Assembly (NCBI GenBank): GCA_964035795.1
Contig: OZ038321.1
Coordinates: forward strand, 12,365,093-12,429,092
Direction of reading: 5' to 3'
DNA from: Pterobdella sp. o SKG-2022
Taxonomy: Eukaryota; Annelida; Clitellata; Hirudinida; Piscicolidae
Length of the DNA: 64,000 nt
The notes under the pieces are model-generated. The model saw only the letters and a list, made by a program, of their open reading frames with translations, was not told the DNA's origin and ran no database searches. This document shows positions 13,230 to 26,100 of the stretch, piece after piece; positions within the stretch are counted from its first letter, which is position 1; the number at the start of each line of letters is the position of its first letter. A program made the position numbers and the translations under genes.

Positions 13230-14985
13230 ATGATCGCTAGTTTTATCATATTGCTGTTCATTGCTAGAGTGAATTTATTGGATAATTATGAAGAAGCTAT
13301 TAGACAGAAAAAATGTGGAACTTAATATATGATTTTTGAGTTGATTTTTAAATTCTTCAATTTACAACATATAGCTTTTTACTGGTTTATAAATATGAAC
13401 ATTTTTCACAGTAACGCTGGATTATTTCTCTAGTGAAAGGCTTGAAAAAAACTTTTCTATTAACCCCACTGGTATCCCTCGTATGGTATGCTACCATGAT
13501 GAAAGCAGATCACTCATCGATGCCTTGTGGTCCACAACATGTGTAAGAAAACAAAATTAATTTTATAACTGAGCCTCACTAACTTTTAGACAATTGACCA
13601 AGAAAAATTATTGAATAATTAACTGTTCTTAAAGAACTAACAAGATTTTAATTAAAACGCTCTTCAAAGAACTAAGGACATTTGTTAAATATTGGTTTTT
13701 ATATACAGTTTAACTTCAACTTGAATGATCCATACAATTTTTACTACGGATTTAATGAATCCTCGACTTACGATAACTACAAGGAAAAAACATCTCTGTT
13801 ATACAGGTTCAAAAAGATCGCCCGTTTTATTCCTATGTATACAAACTTAATAAAAAAGCTGGCTTTAGATTAATTTTAAATTATTTTTTGACGCAATTTA
13901 GTTCAATTTTGAAAAAGTTTAGAGATAAAACTTTTTTCAGTCATTTTAAAATCACAAAAACTATCAATATGAACTAATTGCTCTGCTTATTAAAATATTT
14001 AAGATATTTTAATTAGCAATATTGTTTATGAATATACCAAAAAATAGTACCTAGAACCTTTGAAATATTGAAAAATTATATGACACTGTTAAAAGGTTGT
14101 TATACACTTCTTCTCTGACGTGTTTTAAACCTCTGGATGACTACTGCATCATCGTGGAAACTTACAATGCGTTTGAGGTGCAGTTGGAAATTCAAGGTAT
14201 GCTAATGAATGTTAACTGGTTATTATGAGAATATATATATGAAATATTTTTACTATTTTTTAACTATATTAAAACTTCAACTAAAATTTTACTTAAGTTT
14301 TCAAAAGTAAATTATACCTGAACAGATTTAGATGATCAGACGGTGAAGGTGTTTGCTATTTCTCTTTTGTGCTTCTTCGTTGCAGAATATTTCATCGAGT
14401 AAGCTTTGATAATTCATATTTATTTGTAGCAAAGTTTGTTTTGGACGCAGTTTCATTTAAAAATCATCTCTGAATTCATAAAAATCTTACAGAACAGCTT
14501 TGGTGCAGTTTATCATAGGAACGATATTTGGCCTCTTTTTCTTCTTCTACCTTTTCTGTTATTCCCTGACGAAAGTTTTTCCCCGTGTAAGGAAAACTAT
14601 ACTTTTACAAAAATATTTAATTTTTCCAATATATGAATGTTTCATTTTCAAGGAACCAAAGTGGATGTTTATTTTATTTTTGCTCTCCAGTGGATCTTAC
14701 ACATTTTATTTTAAAAAAGTATTCGATCATCTTCAAAAACTTGATTTCACGATATATTTTTTTATCACGACAACAGTAAGTTGTTTAGTTTGCTACATCA
14801 TAGGACCAATAAAAAATGATCGAGCATTGAATGTCGTCAAATGGATCACTCAGGCAATATGCCTTGTGGCAACTTACCAATGCCTCCCGTCTCATAATAG
14901 TGCCGTCATGTTCATCATTAGTCTTATAGTTTTTTCTTTATCCAAAAATATTTTCATTCCTTTATGTGAAAACTATTATAATTGA
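13230..14985 (+). CDS. nemp: NEMP/TMEM194 family nuclear envelope integral membrane protein
   Basis: Six exons join in phase (324 residues): 13230-13314, 13412-13542, 13709-13806, 14096-14196, 14332-14398 and 14493-14985. Residues 1-20 form a signal peptide. The lumenal part holds the Cys-containing segment (SSLTCFKPLDDYCIIV) expected before the membrane block. Then come about five hydrophobic helices, starting VFAISLLCFFVAEYF. The signature is in the last exon: a helix followed by CYIIGPIKNDRALNVVKW, matching the family's CYRxGP...R..N...W motif after the third or fourth helix. Family knowledge: NEMP proteins sit in the inner nuclear membrane, bind emerin and Ran, stiffen the nuclear envelope and support fertility. 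The protein stops shortly after the last helix, so the usual C-terminal nucleoplasmic region is missing or lies in an undetected exon. The exon-1 donor (GTGGAA) is weak. It is convergent with no neighbour and about 2 kb from the homeobox gene. Confidence 0.82.
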
Positions 14986-17013
14986 AATTATATATTGTGA
15001 AAAAAAATTTTAAAAATTTTGAATTTAAATGGTATATTTTAAAATATTTTGCTAAAGTGCTTTCAATGAAAACTTACGCAAACGTTTAATCATATTGCGT
15101 ACATTTCGTGTTCAGTCGATCAATTGACCCAAGTGTCCTAGCCATTTCAAGAACTCTGTAATTTTCTATTTTATATTTTTGTTTTTTCATTTTTTATTCT
15201 AAAGAAATATTGTTTTTTCTTTTAATTATAAAACAGAAAGTAATCAAAAAACCTCAAAAGATGAATCTTATTTATTTTAACTTTAAGAAAAATAAATTCA
15301 ACACTAATTTTGCGGGATTGTCTGTAATGACGTGGCATACGACTGGGCGGGAAAGCTTTTTTTTTCCACTGTCCCTGCAATTAAATCCTTTATGTTTTAA
15401 TCTGTAAGTATGAAAAAAGTAGCATAGAATATAACTGTGGACGCAAAATATGATGAAATGATGATTTTTGAAAAATGACTAGCATTTGATTGAAAACATA
15501 GAATTATATACATGATTACATTTTTTAAAAATATTAAACAATTTTCCAATCGAAAAATTTTTTTTCATAAAAATAAAAAAAATATAGTTTCCAGCAGACT
15601 CAACTTCTATTGGTTGTTTGACTCGAAAAAATTTTAAGGGTGGGACTATGCTGACCAATAACAGACCGAACACTTTAAATCTATTTTTTCATTTCTAAGC
15701 AATTAAAAATTGATAGAAACCATATATGACTATGATAAAATATTTAAAAATAAGCTAACTAGTTTAGTTCCTATTATATGATGAAAAATATAAAAACTGC
15801 TCTAGAAGGCAGAACTTATAAACTTATGATCCTAAATTAATTTATATTTTAAAAAACAAAATCAATTCAAAAATTTAAAAAGATTTTGAATCTAATAATT
15901 TCAAAATGCTTTTTTGCTTCTTATAAAACTATGAACATCTAGCAACTTCGAAAATGCCGAAAATCGTTTAAGAGTTTAATAAACAAAAAATGGGGAACAT
16001 CTAAATTTCAAGCATTTTGCAAGACGAGTTTTGATTTATTTCATTAAATGAGAATTCTTGAAAAAATATTTTAAATAATTTTACTTCAACAGCTCTTTTA
16101 TATTCGAAACATTCTTTTTGAGAAAAATATTCCTTTATCTCAAACAAAAAGCTAATGTATCTTTAAAATAGTTTTATTCCAACATTCTCACGTCCGACAC
16201 ATTATATAAAATTTCTGGTATAAGTAAGCCAGGAGTCGAGGGTATAACGCTTCTAACGAGCAATCACATAGCGGCTGATTCAATTTTTCCACAAAATTGG
16301 ACGCATAAAAAACAAAAATTTACTACCTAAAACTTTCAAGCATTTTTGAATAAAAATATTTTTTGAAATATTTAAATTGAATTTTTTTGTGGTTACTTTT
16401 ACATTACATTCTTTTTTAATTAATCTCCTATTTTACACGTAGTTTTTTTCAAAAATTGTCTTTCTTTTTTTTACAGTTCAAATGATCGTACAATATAAAA
16501 CAGTTTTGTCCAATGCAAAATTTTTGTATCAATCCAAAATTCTATTTGTTATTTTGAAGAGATGTGTGTATGTGAGGAAACTTATGGAAGAGTGTATATA
16601 ACTATGCTGTAACGTGAAGAAGTGAGTGTGTGGTTAAATAAGAGGGCGCACTAGTTTAGTTGATTGAATCGAGCTCGTACAGCTTGTTTTTGATTTATTT
16701 ACTGTTCTCTTTGCTGGTTTGGTCTGAAGCAGGTTAGCGCAATTTACCAAAAACGTCATTATCTAAATTCGTTTGAGCACGACTGTCATCGCATGAAATA
16801 TTATTTCAAAAAATAAACGGATGATTTGGTACCAGATAACAGCACTAACTCAATCTTACATATGATTACATTGCCTCTTGGCTTTATTGTTTCTCGAACA
16901 TATGAACTTTTCACTTATCTTTGGATTAAAGTCTATATTTCGAATGCATTAAAATCGAATAAATTTAAATTTCACTTTCGAAGAAAAAGGAGTTATACAA
17001 CTTTTAGAAAACA
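14986..17013. other. Non-coding region upstream of the homeobox gene
   Basis: No coding exon is supported. A less AT-rich patch occurs at about 15,315-15,385, and inverted CCAAT-like sequences at about 15,611-15,660. From about 16,560 the composition becomes more balanced, suggesting the promoter and 5' UTR of the downstream homeobox gene. Confidence 0.4.
16595..16600 (+). promoter_or_regulatory. Possible TATA element of the homeobox gene
   Basis: TATATA inside the local sequence AGTGTATATAACT, some 415 bp upstream of the predicted ATG at 17014. Composition downstream of it changes to that of a transcribed leader. In DNA this AT-rich such hexamers are common, so this is only a candidate; mapped transcription starts would decide. 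Confidence 0.2.
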
Positions 17014-19021
17014 ATGGCTGAAATAAATTCTTTCAAATCTCCATGCCCGAGTACTACCAATCAATTCAATAACATAAGTAACAATTCATCTTTGAATACA
17101 ACTACATCTTCAACCTTCAGCAACAATAATGTGTTGTCATCCAACAACATCGATAGTAGTGTCGAGTTATTTCAACAAAAAAATAAAGATCGCAAAAAGT
17201 TTTCAGTTATTGATGATTTCGCATCTTTTTACAACTCCCTTGGGTACTTCAGTCACGTGAACGATGCTTGCTCCCTCCCCTTCAGTGGCTGCAACAATTC
17301 TTTTGGAGTTTTTTCTAACAATTACAACCATCCAAACTACATCAGCAATATGCCGATTCAGAGTTTTTCTCGATCAAACATTGTTACCAGCAGTGGCGAT
17401 AGAAATATTTCGCTTAGTGATACTAATGGTTTTTGCATTTTTTTTTGATAATAAAATTTTTATTTTGTTTTTCAATTCTTTTTATTTCAATATTAAAATT
17501 CATAAATATATCTTCAATTCATTTTTTCAAAATACACAGATGGCTCTTTTAAAAAGATAAAAGCTGAAGGTAGCAGCAATGGTAACAACGCAAACAACAA
17601 TAGAAACAATACATTCAACAACAGTTGCAGCCAAGCCAGAATAATATCCTCATCAATGCAATCTACTTCAACCACGAGTTCTTCAATAGTTTCCATCCAC
17701 TCAACCCCGTCCCTTCATAACCCAGCTATATGCCCAACTCCTGCTCGTAGAAGACACCGCACAACTTTCACACAAGATCAACTCCAAGAGCTCGAAACAG
17801 CGTTTGCAAAAAGTCACTATCCAGACATTTATGTGAGAGAAGAACTGGCGAGAGTAACAAAGCTCAATGAAGCGAGAATTCAAGTAAGTTTTTTCGAATA
17901 CGATTAAAAGTCGCATGATTTTTTATAAAATTGTTTCCATTTAAATGCATCAATTTGCTCATCTATTTAAAATTTATTATAATAACAGTATGTTAAATAC
18001 GTATTTCAAATACGTTGTCGTGTTTTTTCTAATATTTCTATTTCAATTTGCTTTTCTTCATCTTTCTTCAAATTTTTTTTTCGAAAAATTTCACAGACTA
18101 CTCACCATATAAATTTTCATTTATAATTTTTTTCAAACCACTTATTGATATAAAATTAAAGATTACTTAATAGTTTTATACGAACAATACGTATTTAAAA
18201 TTTTCATTCATAATTGTTTTTTCAAGGTATGTAATTATTAATTGCTTGATTTCAACCGTGGAATTTAATGTTCACGTAATATATCTATACTTCAAGGTAT
18301 GGTTTCAAAATAGAAGAGCTAAGTATAGAAAGCAGGAAAAACAATTAGTGAAGTCTTTAAACCCAGCTGTAGCATCATGTTCAGTTAGAAATCTTTACAA
18401 CTCTTCTATGGCTCGAGTCGCTTACCAATACACACCATGCCCAGGAAATTCAATGTCTAGGTGAGGCTCGACGTATGAAGATCTATTTGTGGTTCTAGCT
18501 TATACTGAAAACTCATTAGAAAACCTTATTTGAAGTTTTAATTACATTATATTTTTTAAATGAAATATTTATAAAAAAATTATTTTAAAAAATTTTCTTT
18601 TCAAAGCCTTCGGTATCATAAATTCCTATGTTAAATGAATAATACTAATTAAAATCAGATATGGTCTGCCAAATAATGTCGGTTACCCAAGCATGGCTCA
18701 GTTTTCTAGCTTGTCCAACATTCACGGAGCTATCAACCACGCTGCAGCCAATGGTAGCATGATGGGCTCAATGGGTCTAACTCAAAACCAAAGATACCTG
18801 CCTTCTATGATGGCTGATTATGGACTGAATCTAGTAAAAACTTAATTTAAACTATTAATTAATACTTAACTTTAAAAAAATTTATTTAAAAACAATTAAA
18901 AACTGTTCAAAAATTCTATTTTTAGGAAGGAGAAGACGATTGGTACAACAAGAGCCTTAATGCATTGCGAATCAATCAACACCCTTCGTTCCATGCCTCA
19001 ATGTTACCTTATCAAACTTAA
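17014..19021 (+). CDS. Paired-like (Q50) homeobox transcription factor, probably PROP1/UNC-42 group
   Basis: Five exons join in phase into 397 residues: 17014-17428, 17540-17883, 18297-18460, 18659-18833 and 18926-19021. The homeodomain runs from 17746 (R1) across the intron to 18338. It carries L16, F20, W48, F49, Q50, N51 and R53, starts [17 protein letters not shown] and contains [14 protein letters not shown], so it is paired-class without a lysine at 50. The intron falls exactly between homeodomain residues 46 and 47, a position common in paired-class genes. Residues before it are Ser/Asn-rich and no paired domain is seen. The C-terminus ends with an acidic motif, [16 protein letters not shown], that I associate with invertebrate PROP1/UNC-42-type proteins; no OAR domain is present. 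Family role: sequence-specific regulator in neural or neuroendocrine fate. Assignment to PROP1/UNC-42 rests on homeodomain resemblance from memory; other paired-like groups remain possible. Confidence 0.88.
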
Positions 19022-19168
19022 ACTTATAATGCTTAAAAATTAATTCTTTCAAGGTTTTGTCCGTTCAAAATCCTTGTTTAAATGTTTAATATTGATCGAG
19101 TCGATCTTTCCATTTTTTATTGATTATCTATAAAAATATGTATTGTGTTACTTTTAGTAATAATATTT

Positions 19169-19174
19169 AATAAA
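19169..19174 (+). terminator. Candidate poly(A) signal of the homeobox gene
   Basis: AATAAA, 148 bases after the stop codon of the homeobox reading frame and just before the convergent minus-strand exon at 19,266. The position is reasonable for a 3' end; the motif is common in AT-rich DNA. Confidence 0.4.
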
Positions 19175-19265
19175 TCCAATAACTCTTATTACAAATAACG
19201 TTTCGAAATTTGGAATAAAAATTTAATCAATTTTAAGTTGAAGTACAAGGTGAAATATTGTCACA

Positions 19266-19525
19266 CTAACACGTAGACTCGAGGACAGTAATTAGGGGAC
19301 GGCATAAGGCATGCACAGCGGGAGTCATGCTTGCAGTTATTGAGTTGTTTTTGCGCAGATTCATCGCCTCTTCAATCCCTTTCAAATCTTCATCCCTTCC
19401 AGCTATAAACTTAACAATCTCCCTTTGTGTAAAAATAAGGGCTGTTTTTTTACTCAAGTATGAAACATTGAAAGTCACAGTGAATAACTTTTTCAGGTAG
19501 TTTGATAATTTTCTTGAAACTTTGA
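19266..19525 (-). CDS. Unidentified terminal coding exon
   Basis: An open minus-strand frame of up to 85 residues ends at 19266, with an AG acceptor at 19527-19526. The last 60 or so codons (about 19,470 down to 19,266) have a clearly coding-like composition compared with the flanks, and the peptide looks globular and soluble (contains IVKFIAGRDEDLKGIEEAMN and ends VLESTC). A second possible acceptor lies inside, before CCCTTATTT, and would shorten the exon. I could not join a convincing upstream exon: a promising open stretch at about 19,570-19,680 is out of phase. The product is not recognised. It is convergent with the homeobox gene and lies downstream of, and parallel to, the MIG-10-like gene. 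Confidence 0.45.
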
Positions 19526-20165
19526 CTAAAAATGAAATTTATTTTAATAAAAATTTTTATACCAAGGGAATTTGAATAGTTTTCAATTTAGAATGTAACG
19601 ATTCATCAAGTGAGTCTGCAAGGCACCCAAATATTAAAGGCTTAATCATTAGAAACAGTTTGAAAAAATGTTAAATTTTGACAACGTAAACGTAACTTAC
19701 TGAAACGAAAAGAAAACAACCTGATTGTATGTAAGGATTCTTACGATGATATGCTAAACAAATTCTGCAACTCTTAAATAAGATGGAAATTTATTAAATT
19801 GAAACTATAAAAATATAAGGTAAACACGAAATATTTTAATTAAAAAATTATAACAGATGAATACGACAATGGATGAAAATTTAAATTCTTTTAAGACTGC
19901 CAAGTAATACTTCCCAAATGCTAAAAATAATTTATGCTGAATCATTTTTAAAATGGAATACAATAAGTTAATCAAAAAAGAAAACATAATTTTTATCTAA
20001 TAGAAAACTACTGTAAATATTTGAACTATTCTCAGTTTTTCAAAGATATAAAAAACTTAGATGCGGAATCATGGAAAGATTAACAAAATTAAATAAAGTA
20101 AACATTTGAAAATAGCTGTTTTTAACAAAAAATAGAACATGGAAACCCGTAATAAACAAACGAAA
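19526..20165. other. Short intergenic or intronic AT-rich stretch
   Basis: It contains possible but unproven exon-like pieces on the minus strand (about 19,570-19,680 and 19,710-19,780). These are open and slightly less AT-rich but do not join in phase to the exon at 19,525. Nothing else is visible before the stop codon of the MIG-10-like gene. Confidence 0.35.
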
Positions 20166-23100
20166 TCAGGTATTGCAAATCAAATATGCGTGTTTATTAT
20201 TTGTTTCAAAATACTCGTTAGCTGGTAAGTTTTGGCTTTGATGTCTGTTTTGTTCGAATGTTTGGAAAGTACCATTCGGACGCTTATTTGCCTGTAGAGG
20301 GAGTTGTAAATTGTGGTAGTGAAGAGGGTGTTGTTGTGGAGATTGGTTTTTGTTGTAGGTATTCACTACAGAAGTGAGTTTTGTTGAAGAATTTCTCAAG
20401 GGAGGGGAAGGTATTGAGGCATTTCCAATATTGCTGTTAATTTTAGTGCCGTTGCTATGGAAACCACTGCTGTTACTGCTATTACTTTGATAACTGTTGC
20501 TACTATTACGATTGTTATGAGGACTTCTTACAAAATTGATAGAACCATCCCAATTATTTGAATATTGTTGCAAGTTTAATTTTTCAGTTTTTTTCATCAA
20601 ACACATATCAGGATTGTCATAAGCAGGAGATTCAAGGTAGGACCTCGTCAGCCCTTCATCAAATTGATAGCTATCATCTGATGACTTGACGTAGTTAAAT
20701 TTCCTTAAACCAGTATTGAAAGATCTAGATATTGAATGGTTTCTTGAATACATTTTCTGAGATTGTTGTTCGAATATCAAATTATTATTTATAGATATTA
20801 CAGGGCCAAAATTTTTTTTATTTTGAGCCAAAAAATTAAAAATTTCAGGCGTTCGTGGTCGAGGAAAATTGTGAGTTTTTACTTGACCAGAAGGTCGATT
20901 TATTTGATGTTGATAATTCATAAAAATATTTCCGTTATTTTCGACAAAATCTGGTTGAATTTTGGATTGGTCAGAAAGATAATCGTTTAGTTGATCAGCA
21001 CTGCTTCTCAAGGTGCTTTTCCTGTATGGAATATTCGTTTGAAAATTATTGCAAGAGTTCAAATCTCTTTCTAAGAAATTCTCTTGACTCTTGCTTTTTG
21101 AAAGGTTACTCAAAACGTCAGGTTGAGGATTGGATAAAACTTGTTCATCACAATAATCATGGTCTATTATACTTTCATATATAGGCTCGTTGTTGTTTTG
21201 AAGTTTATTATAATTTCGTTTGAGACTTCCATTATAAAATAACTTTTTCTGGTTGATGAACTGATTATCGTTTGAATTATTTGTTAACCAGGGATCATCA
21301 AAAGATGTTGGACCTTTTAAACTGGGTCCATCTGGCTCATCGTCTCTATTATCTCGAACTTGATTAGTATCATTATTACTATTGGAAGGCAAATCGAACA
21401 ATTGAGCTAAACTTTTATCACTCAAAGCAGCTCTCATGCCTTCAGATCCACGTCGGAGAGCACTGTTGTTAGGAATGGTCGGCATCTTATAATTGAAAAT
21501 ACTGTTACATCTGAACCCTGGTGAAGTATTGCTTAGTTTTTCTACTAGGTTCGAATCATTCAAAAAAGGAGAACTACAGTTCAATGACGGATAATTATTG
21601 ATTGGTTGGATTGAGAATGATTGGTTGTTGCATAGTGATTTGAAATAATTAGGTATTTCGTCTGAATACACAGAGCTAGAGCGGGTATTTGAACGATATT
21701 TTCTGTTTAATGCTAAATCATTTTGAAAATTGTGTTGTTTGTGGATACTGGCAACCCTTTCAAGTTCACAATCAATCATGTTGCTCCAGTTGGCAGTAGG
21801 TGGTCTGTGACCAGGTTGAGTTTTATGTACTTTAATGGGCGTCTCATAATTGTCGTACAACTGTTTCCCAAACTATACATAATTATGAAATATTTTTAAA
21901 AACTAAATAAGTGATTATATTAATTAAATTTCCAAAAGTTTAAATTTATTGTTACTTTGACGAGACGCAGACAATCGAACCAACGATACATAGATTTGGC
22001 GTCATCAGCACAAAGGTATTTCATACTCACATGGTCTGGTGACCCTTTACTTAAAACCTGCTGATAAATCAGTTAATCATTTATACAGTTTCTCAATTAG
22101 AACTATTCTTGAATCTATCAGTTGAAACTTGAAAGAATTTTCATTAGAATTTTATAAAATAAACGAAATTTTTTATTCAAAGTATGAAAAAATTAAATGA
22201 AAACCTTCATAATAATGCCAAAGTTAGTGGGAGCTTTGACCATTTTATCCCAATTTTCTCTGCCAGTTAAGATGTCAGCACTATCCAAACATACCAATCT
22301 TTCTAAATCATGTGGCTTCTGTGAAAAACATATATCATAAAAAATACTAATATTGCTATAGTGATAATCAAACTTCAAATTTCATCATACATTGGCTTTT
22401 CCTTTGGGTGAATAATAAAGACCAGAGGCTCGAAGAACAAATTGATATTTTTTCCAAGATTTCTTGCTATCACTCTTCAAATATAAAGGCCCTTCACAGT
22501 CAGGAATGTAGGAGCCTTCTGAAAAACTTCTCAGAATCTAAATATTAATTTCAAATAATTATATACTTTATATTACTGAAAAAATAAAATAATTCAATTG
22601 AAGCTCAGCTTATTTTGATAAAAAAATAATTATTCCATACTACCGTGTAATATTTATAGGTATAAAATAAAATTTCGCAAAGCAACAGTGACCAAAACGC
22701 TGAAAGCGTCAGACCTAGAGTCAGAAGCCTTGACCTACTTCAATAAATTATTTTTTGATGACGACGTCATGATGCTGATTGGCACTGATAGCATCATTTA
22801 TAATCTACAAAGATAAAGTGTGCTCTGGATCAAAAAAATTATAGAGGCCTCATGTGTACAAATCTTTTTGTTTTTTGTGTATGTTCTAGATTTGAATAAA
22901 AAAAAAATTGAATAGTGATAAGATTCACTTTGGTTTTTTATGCATAAATGCACCACTAAAGAAGTTTTTATTTTCTATCAGTTGCAGGAAAAATACTTGG
23001 CTGTTAAAAACACTTTTTTGCTTTCGTTGACCTAAAAAAAGCCTTTGATCACGTCCGGTGCAAAGTGATTTGGCAGGCAATGAAAAAGCTGATGGTTGAT

Positions 23101-26100
23101 CAATGGACTATTCGTGTGGTTTAGGGTATGTACGTTGGGCAGTATTAATAAGCAACTTAGTGACGAGTTTGGTGTAAATTTTTTTGTAGATAAGGAATTT
23201 GTATTGAGCCCTCTGATTTATTATTATTATTATAATGTTTACTCATTTAACATCTTTTGTCACATCACAAGAGTTTAGACGGCTTGTCAGAGCACAAATA
23301 TCTTTCTTCTAAAAGTGTCTATCTAAAGTCCACTTTTCTAAAGTTTGCAATTTAATAAGCTTCAACCAGTTGTGTCCACATACGTTTTGTCGCCTTTCAG
23401 AAATCTGAACGTCAGGTCTAATTTAAGTCACTGAGCATCACCTTATAATTTATTGTGGAAGCTATTTCTAGAAAGTTTAAAACCGGTTTTTTGGTAACTT
23501 TATATGCTGATTAACTGGTGTTGATTCCAGAAACACTAAATGCTTGCATATTCAAATTTGAAAAATAAAAATTGGGAATAGAAAGTGAAGGATTGTGGGT
23601 AAACTAAAAAAACGAAATTAAAAATGCTTGGGTCCAAAAATTTGAGATTTTTGTTCCACGTGCTCTCTCTGTGTTCACGATGAATATAGCGGTTTGTATG
23701 GATTTTTGCTACATCATCTTTATAAGTCCGACTTTTTTTCGACTCAGTAAGCAGAGAAGGTTTATGGAAAATCCTAGTAAAATTTAGTTGTCCAGAAAAA
23801 TTTGTAAAAATGGTCCGTCTTTTTCATGATGACATGGTAGCTAGAGTGCTCAACGATGGTGGAAGCTCAGAACCCTTTCATGTGACCAACGGAGTTAAGC
23901 AGGGCTGAGTTTTAGCCCCAACACTGTTCAGCATGATGTTTGCAGCAATGCTGATGGAGGCTTTCAAAGATAGTTCAACTGGCATTCCAATTAGATATCG
24001 GTACGATGGGAATCTTTTCAACCTCAGACGTCTTCAGGCTCTCTCAAAAATGAACGAGACTAAAATTAGAGATCTTTTGTTCGCTGATGATTGTGAGCTC
24101 AACGCTGCGACTGAGCAAGAGATGCAACGGGAAATAGATCAATTCTCATCCACTTGTGACGACTTCGGTTTGATCATCAACGCCCAAAAAACGGAAGTGA
24201 TGTTGCAACCTGCCCCAGAAAAACCTTACCACAAACCACACATTTTAGTGAAAGAACAAAGGTTACAGGCAGTTGACAACACTTATCTAGGCAGTACACT
24301 TTCTCGTCGTATAAATACTGATGATGAGATCAAAAACCGAATTGCCAAAGCCAGCTCTGATTTTGGAAGATTGAGGAAAAAGGTATGGGAGAGAAGAGGG
24401 ATATCACAGTCTACGAGAGTTAAAGTCTATAAAGCCGTAGTATTGACCACACTACTATATGGCTGTGAAACATGGACAGTATACAGACGCCACGAGAAAC
24501 AACTCCAGCAATTCCATACTCGGTGTCTTCGCAGAATTCTTAATATACGCTGGAATGACTTTGTCCCAGACACTAAAGTATTAGAAAGGGCAAACCTTCC
24601 CAGTGTTATTACGATGATGCGTAAGGCACAGATACGATGGGCTGGTCATGTATCTCGTATGGCGGACTCTAGAATTCTTAAACAACTCCTACGGTCAGCT
24701 CAAAAATGGTCAAAGAAAAATCGGAGCGCCACGCAAACGTTATAAGGATTATTTTAAGTCAAATCTGAAGGACTTCAATATAGACGTCACTGCGTGGGAA
24801 AAAGCTGCCTCTAACAGGCCCGCTTGGCGTAGATTGATCAGTAATAGTGCACTTCTCTCAAAAGAAAACCGTCTAAACGCTGCAAAATTAAAACGCACAA
24901 GACGCAAAGCTGGAGAAGGTGCACCAGAGAGACTTCCCACACACTAGTGCCAAACATGCGGAAGAGGTTTTCTGGCGCGAATCGGTCTGATCAGCCACAC
25001 AAAAACACACAGATAAGAGCTATTTTATCTTTACTTCATCTTATTTATTTCTATTCATTTAATATTTTACTTTTATTTTGTTCTTCTATTATTACTATTA
25101 TTATTATCATTACTATTATAGCTTATTCATTCTTATTTATTGATTTATTTTATGATAATATTAATTTTCATCTCATATTATGATAATTTTCTATACAACT
25201 TTATTTAGGAAAATATATATGTATATATAAATAAATAAATAATAATATTTTTCTCTTTGTTACCATGGTCATATTCGAACACGATTGACGAATAAAAACA
25301 ACAATTTATAAGTCCTCTCTTACAATTTTGCGCCTCTTTTAGATACATTAAGGTGACTGTTGACACAATAGATGTAGAATCCAAGTTTTGCCTAGAGTAA
25401 ATTTGCAAAACTATTTCCAAAAACTGACTTGAACATATCGCCTTAGAATCTCGTGATAAATTATAAACTTCTTGTGTGCGTTCTGCAATGTTATAAAAAA
25501 AACAGAAGTTATTGCTTTGCAAAGGTGTATCGAAGACGTGCTCGAACTTCTTGTGCCTAAAAGTCATTGTCGTGGCAGACTAAAAAATCCTAACTGAGTT
25601 GTTTTGAAAGAAATATAATAAAATGACCTAAATAATGTGCATCGACCCTCAGAGTTGAGCGGAGAAAATCTATTAGCCGACTGTTGTCAACCTCAGCTAC
25701 AAGGATACACGCAGTAGTCTAATCTAACGGATTTTTCATTTATCTATGGCTTGAAATATGTTATATTAGTGGATTTTTACATGAAAACTATTTAAATACG
25801 TTTTAAAAATCTATAACATTTTTGTACACATAAATTGATTATATCAATTTTATTTGCAAAATAAAAACTCTAAAACAATAAATTTAAAAAATTTTTTAGA
25901 TTAAGTAAAACAATAATAATTGAATACTTGGAATTTTCATACAAGAAAAGATTTTATTGATATGTGTTCAGTTAAATAATAATAGAATTCAAAAATAAAT
26001 AAAACAGATGTAATTATGTAGAGGGCGTCATTCATTCATTCACAAAACACAGATCATTATGAAACCTAAGCTAATTTATTACTTATTGCTTTGATGATGT

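Noticed and set aside
19570..19680. Upstream exon for the unidentified gene (contains ADSLDESLHSKL)
   Set aside because: Its donor leaves phase 0 while the next acceptor at 19,525 needs phase 1; every alternative tried hits a stop.
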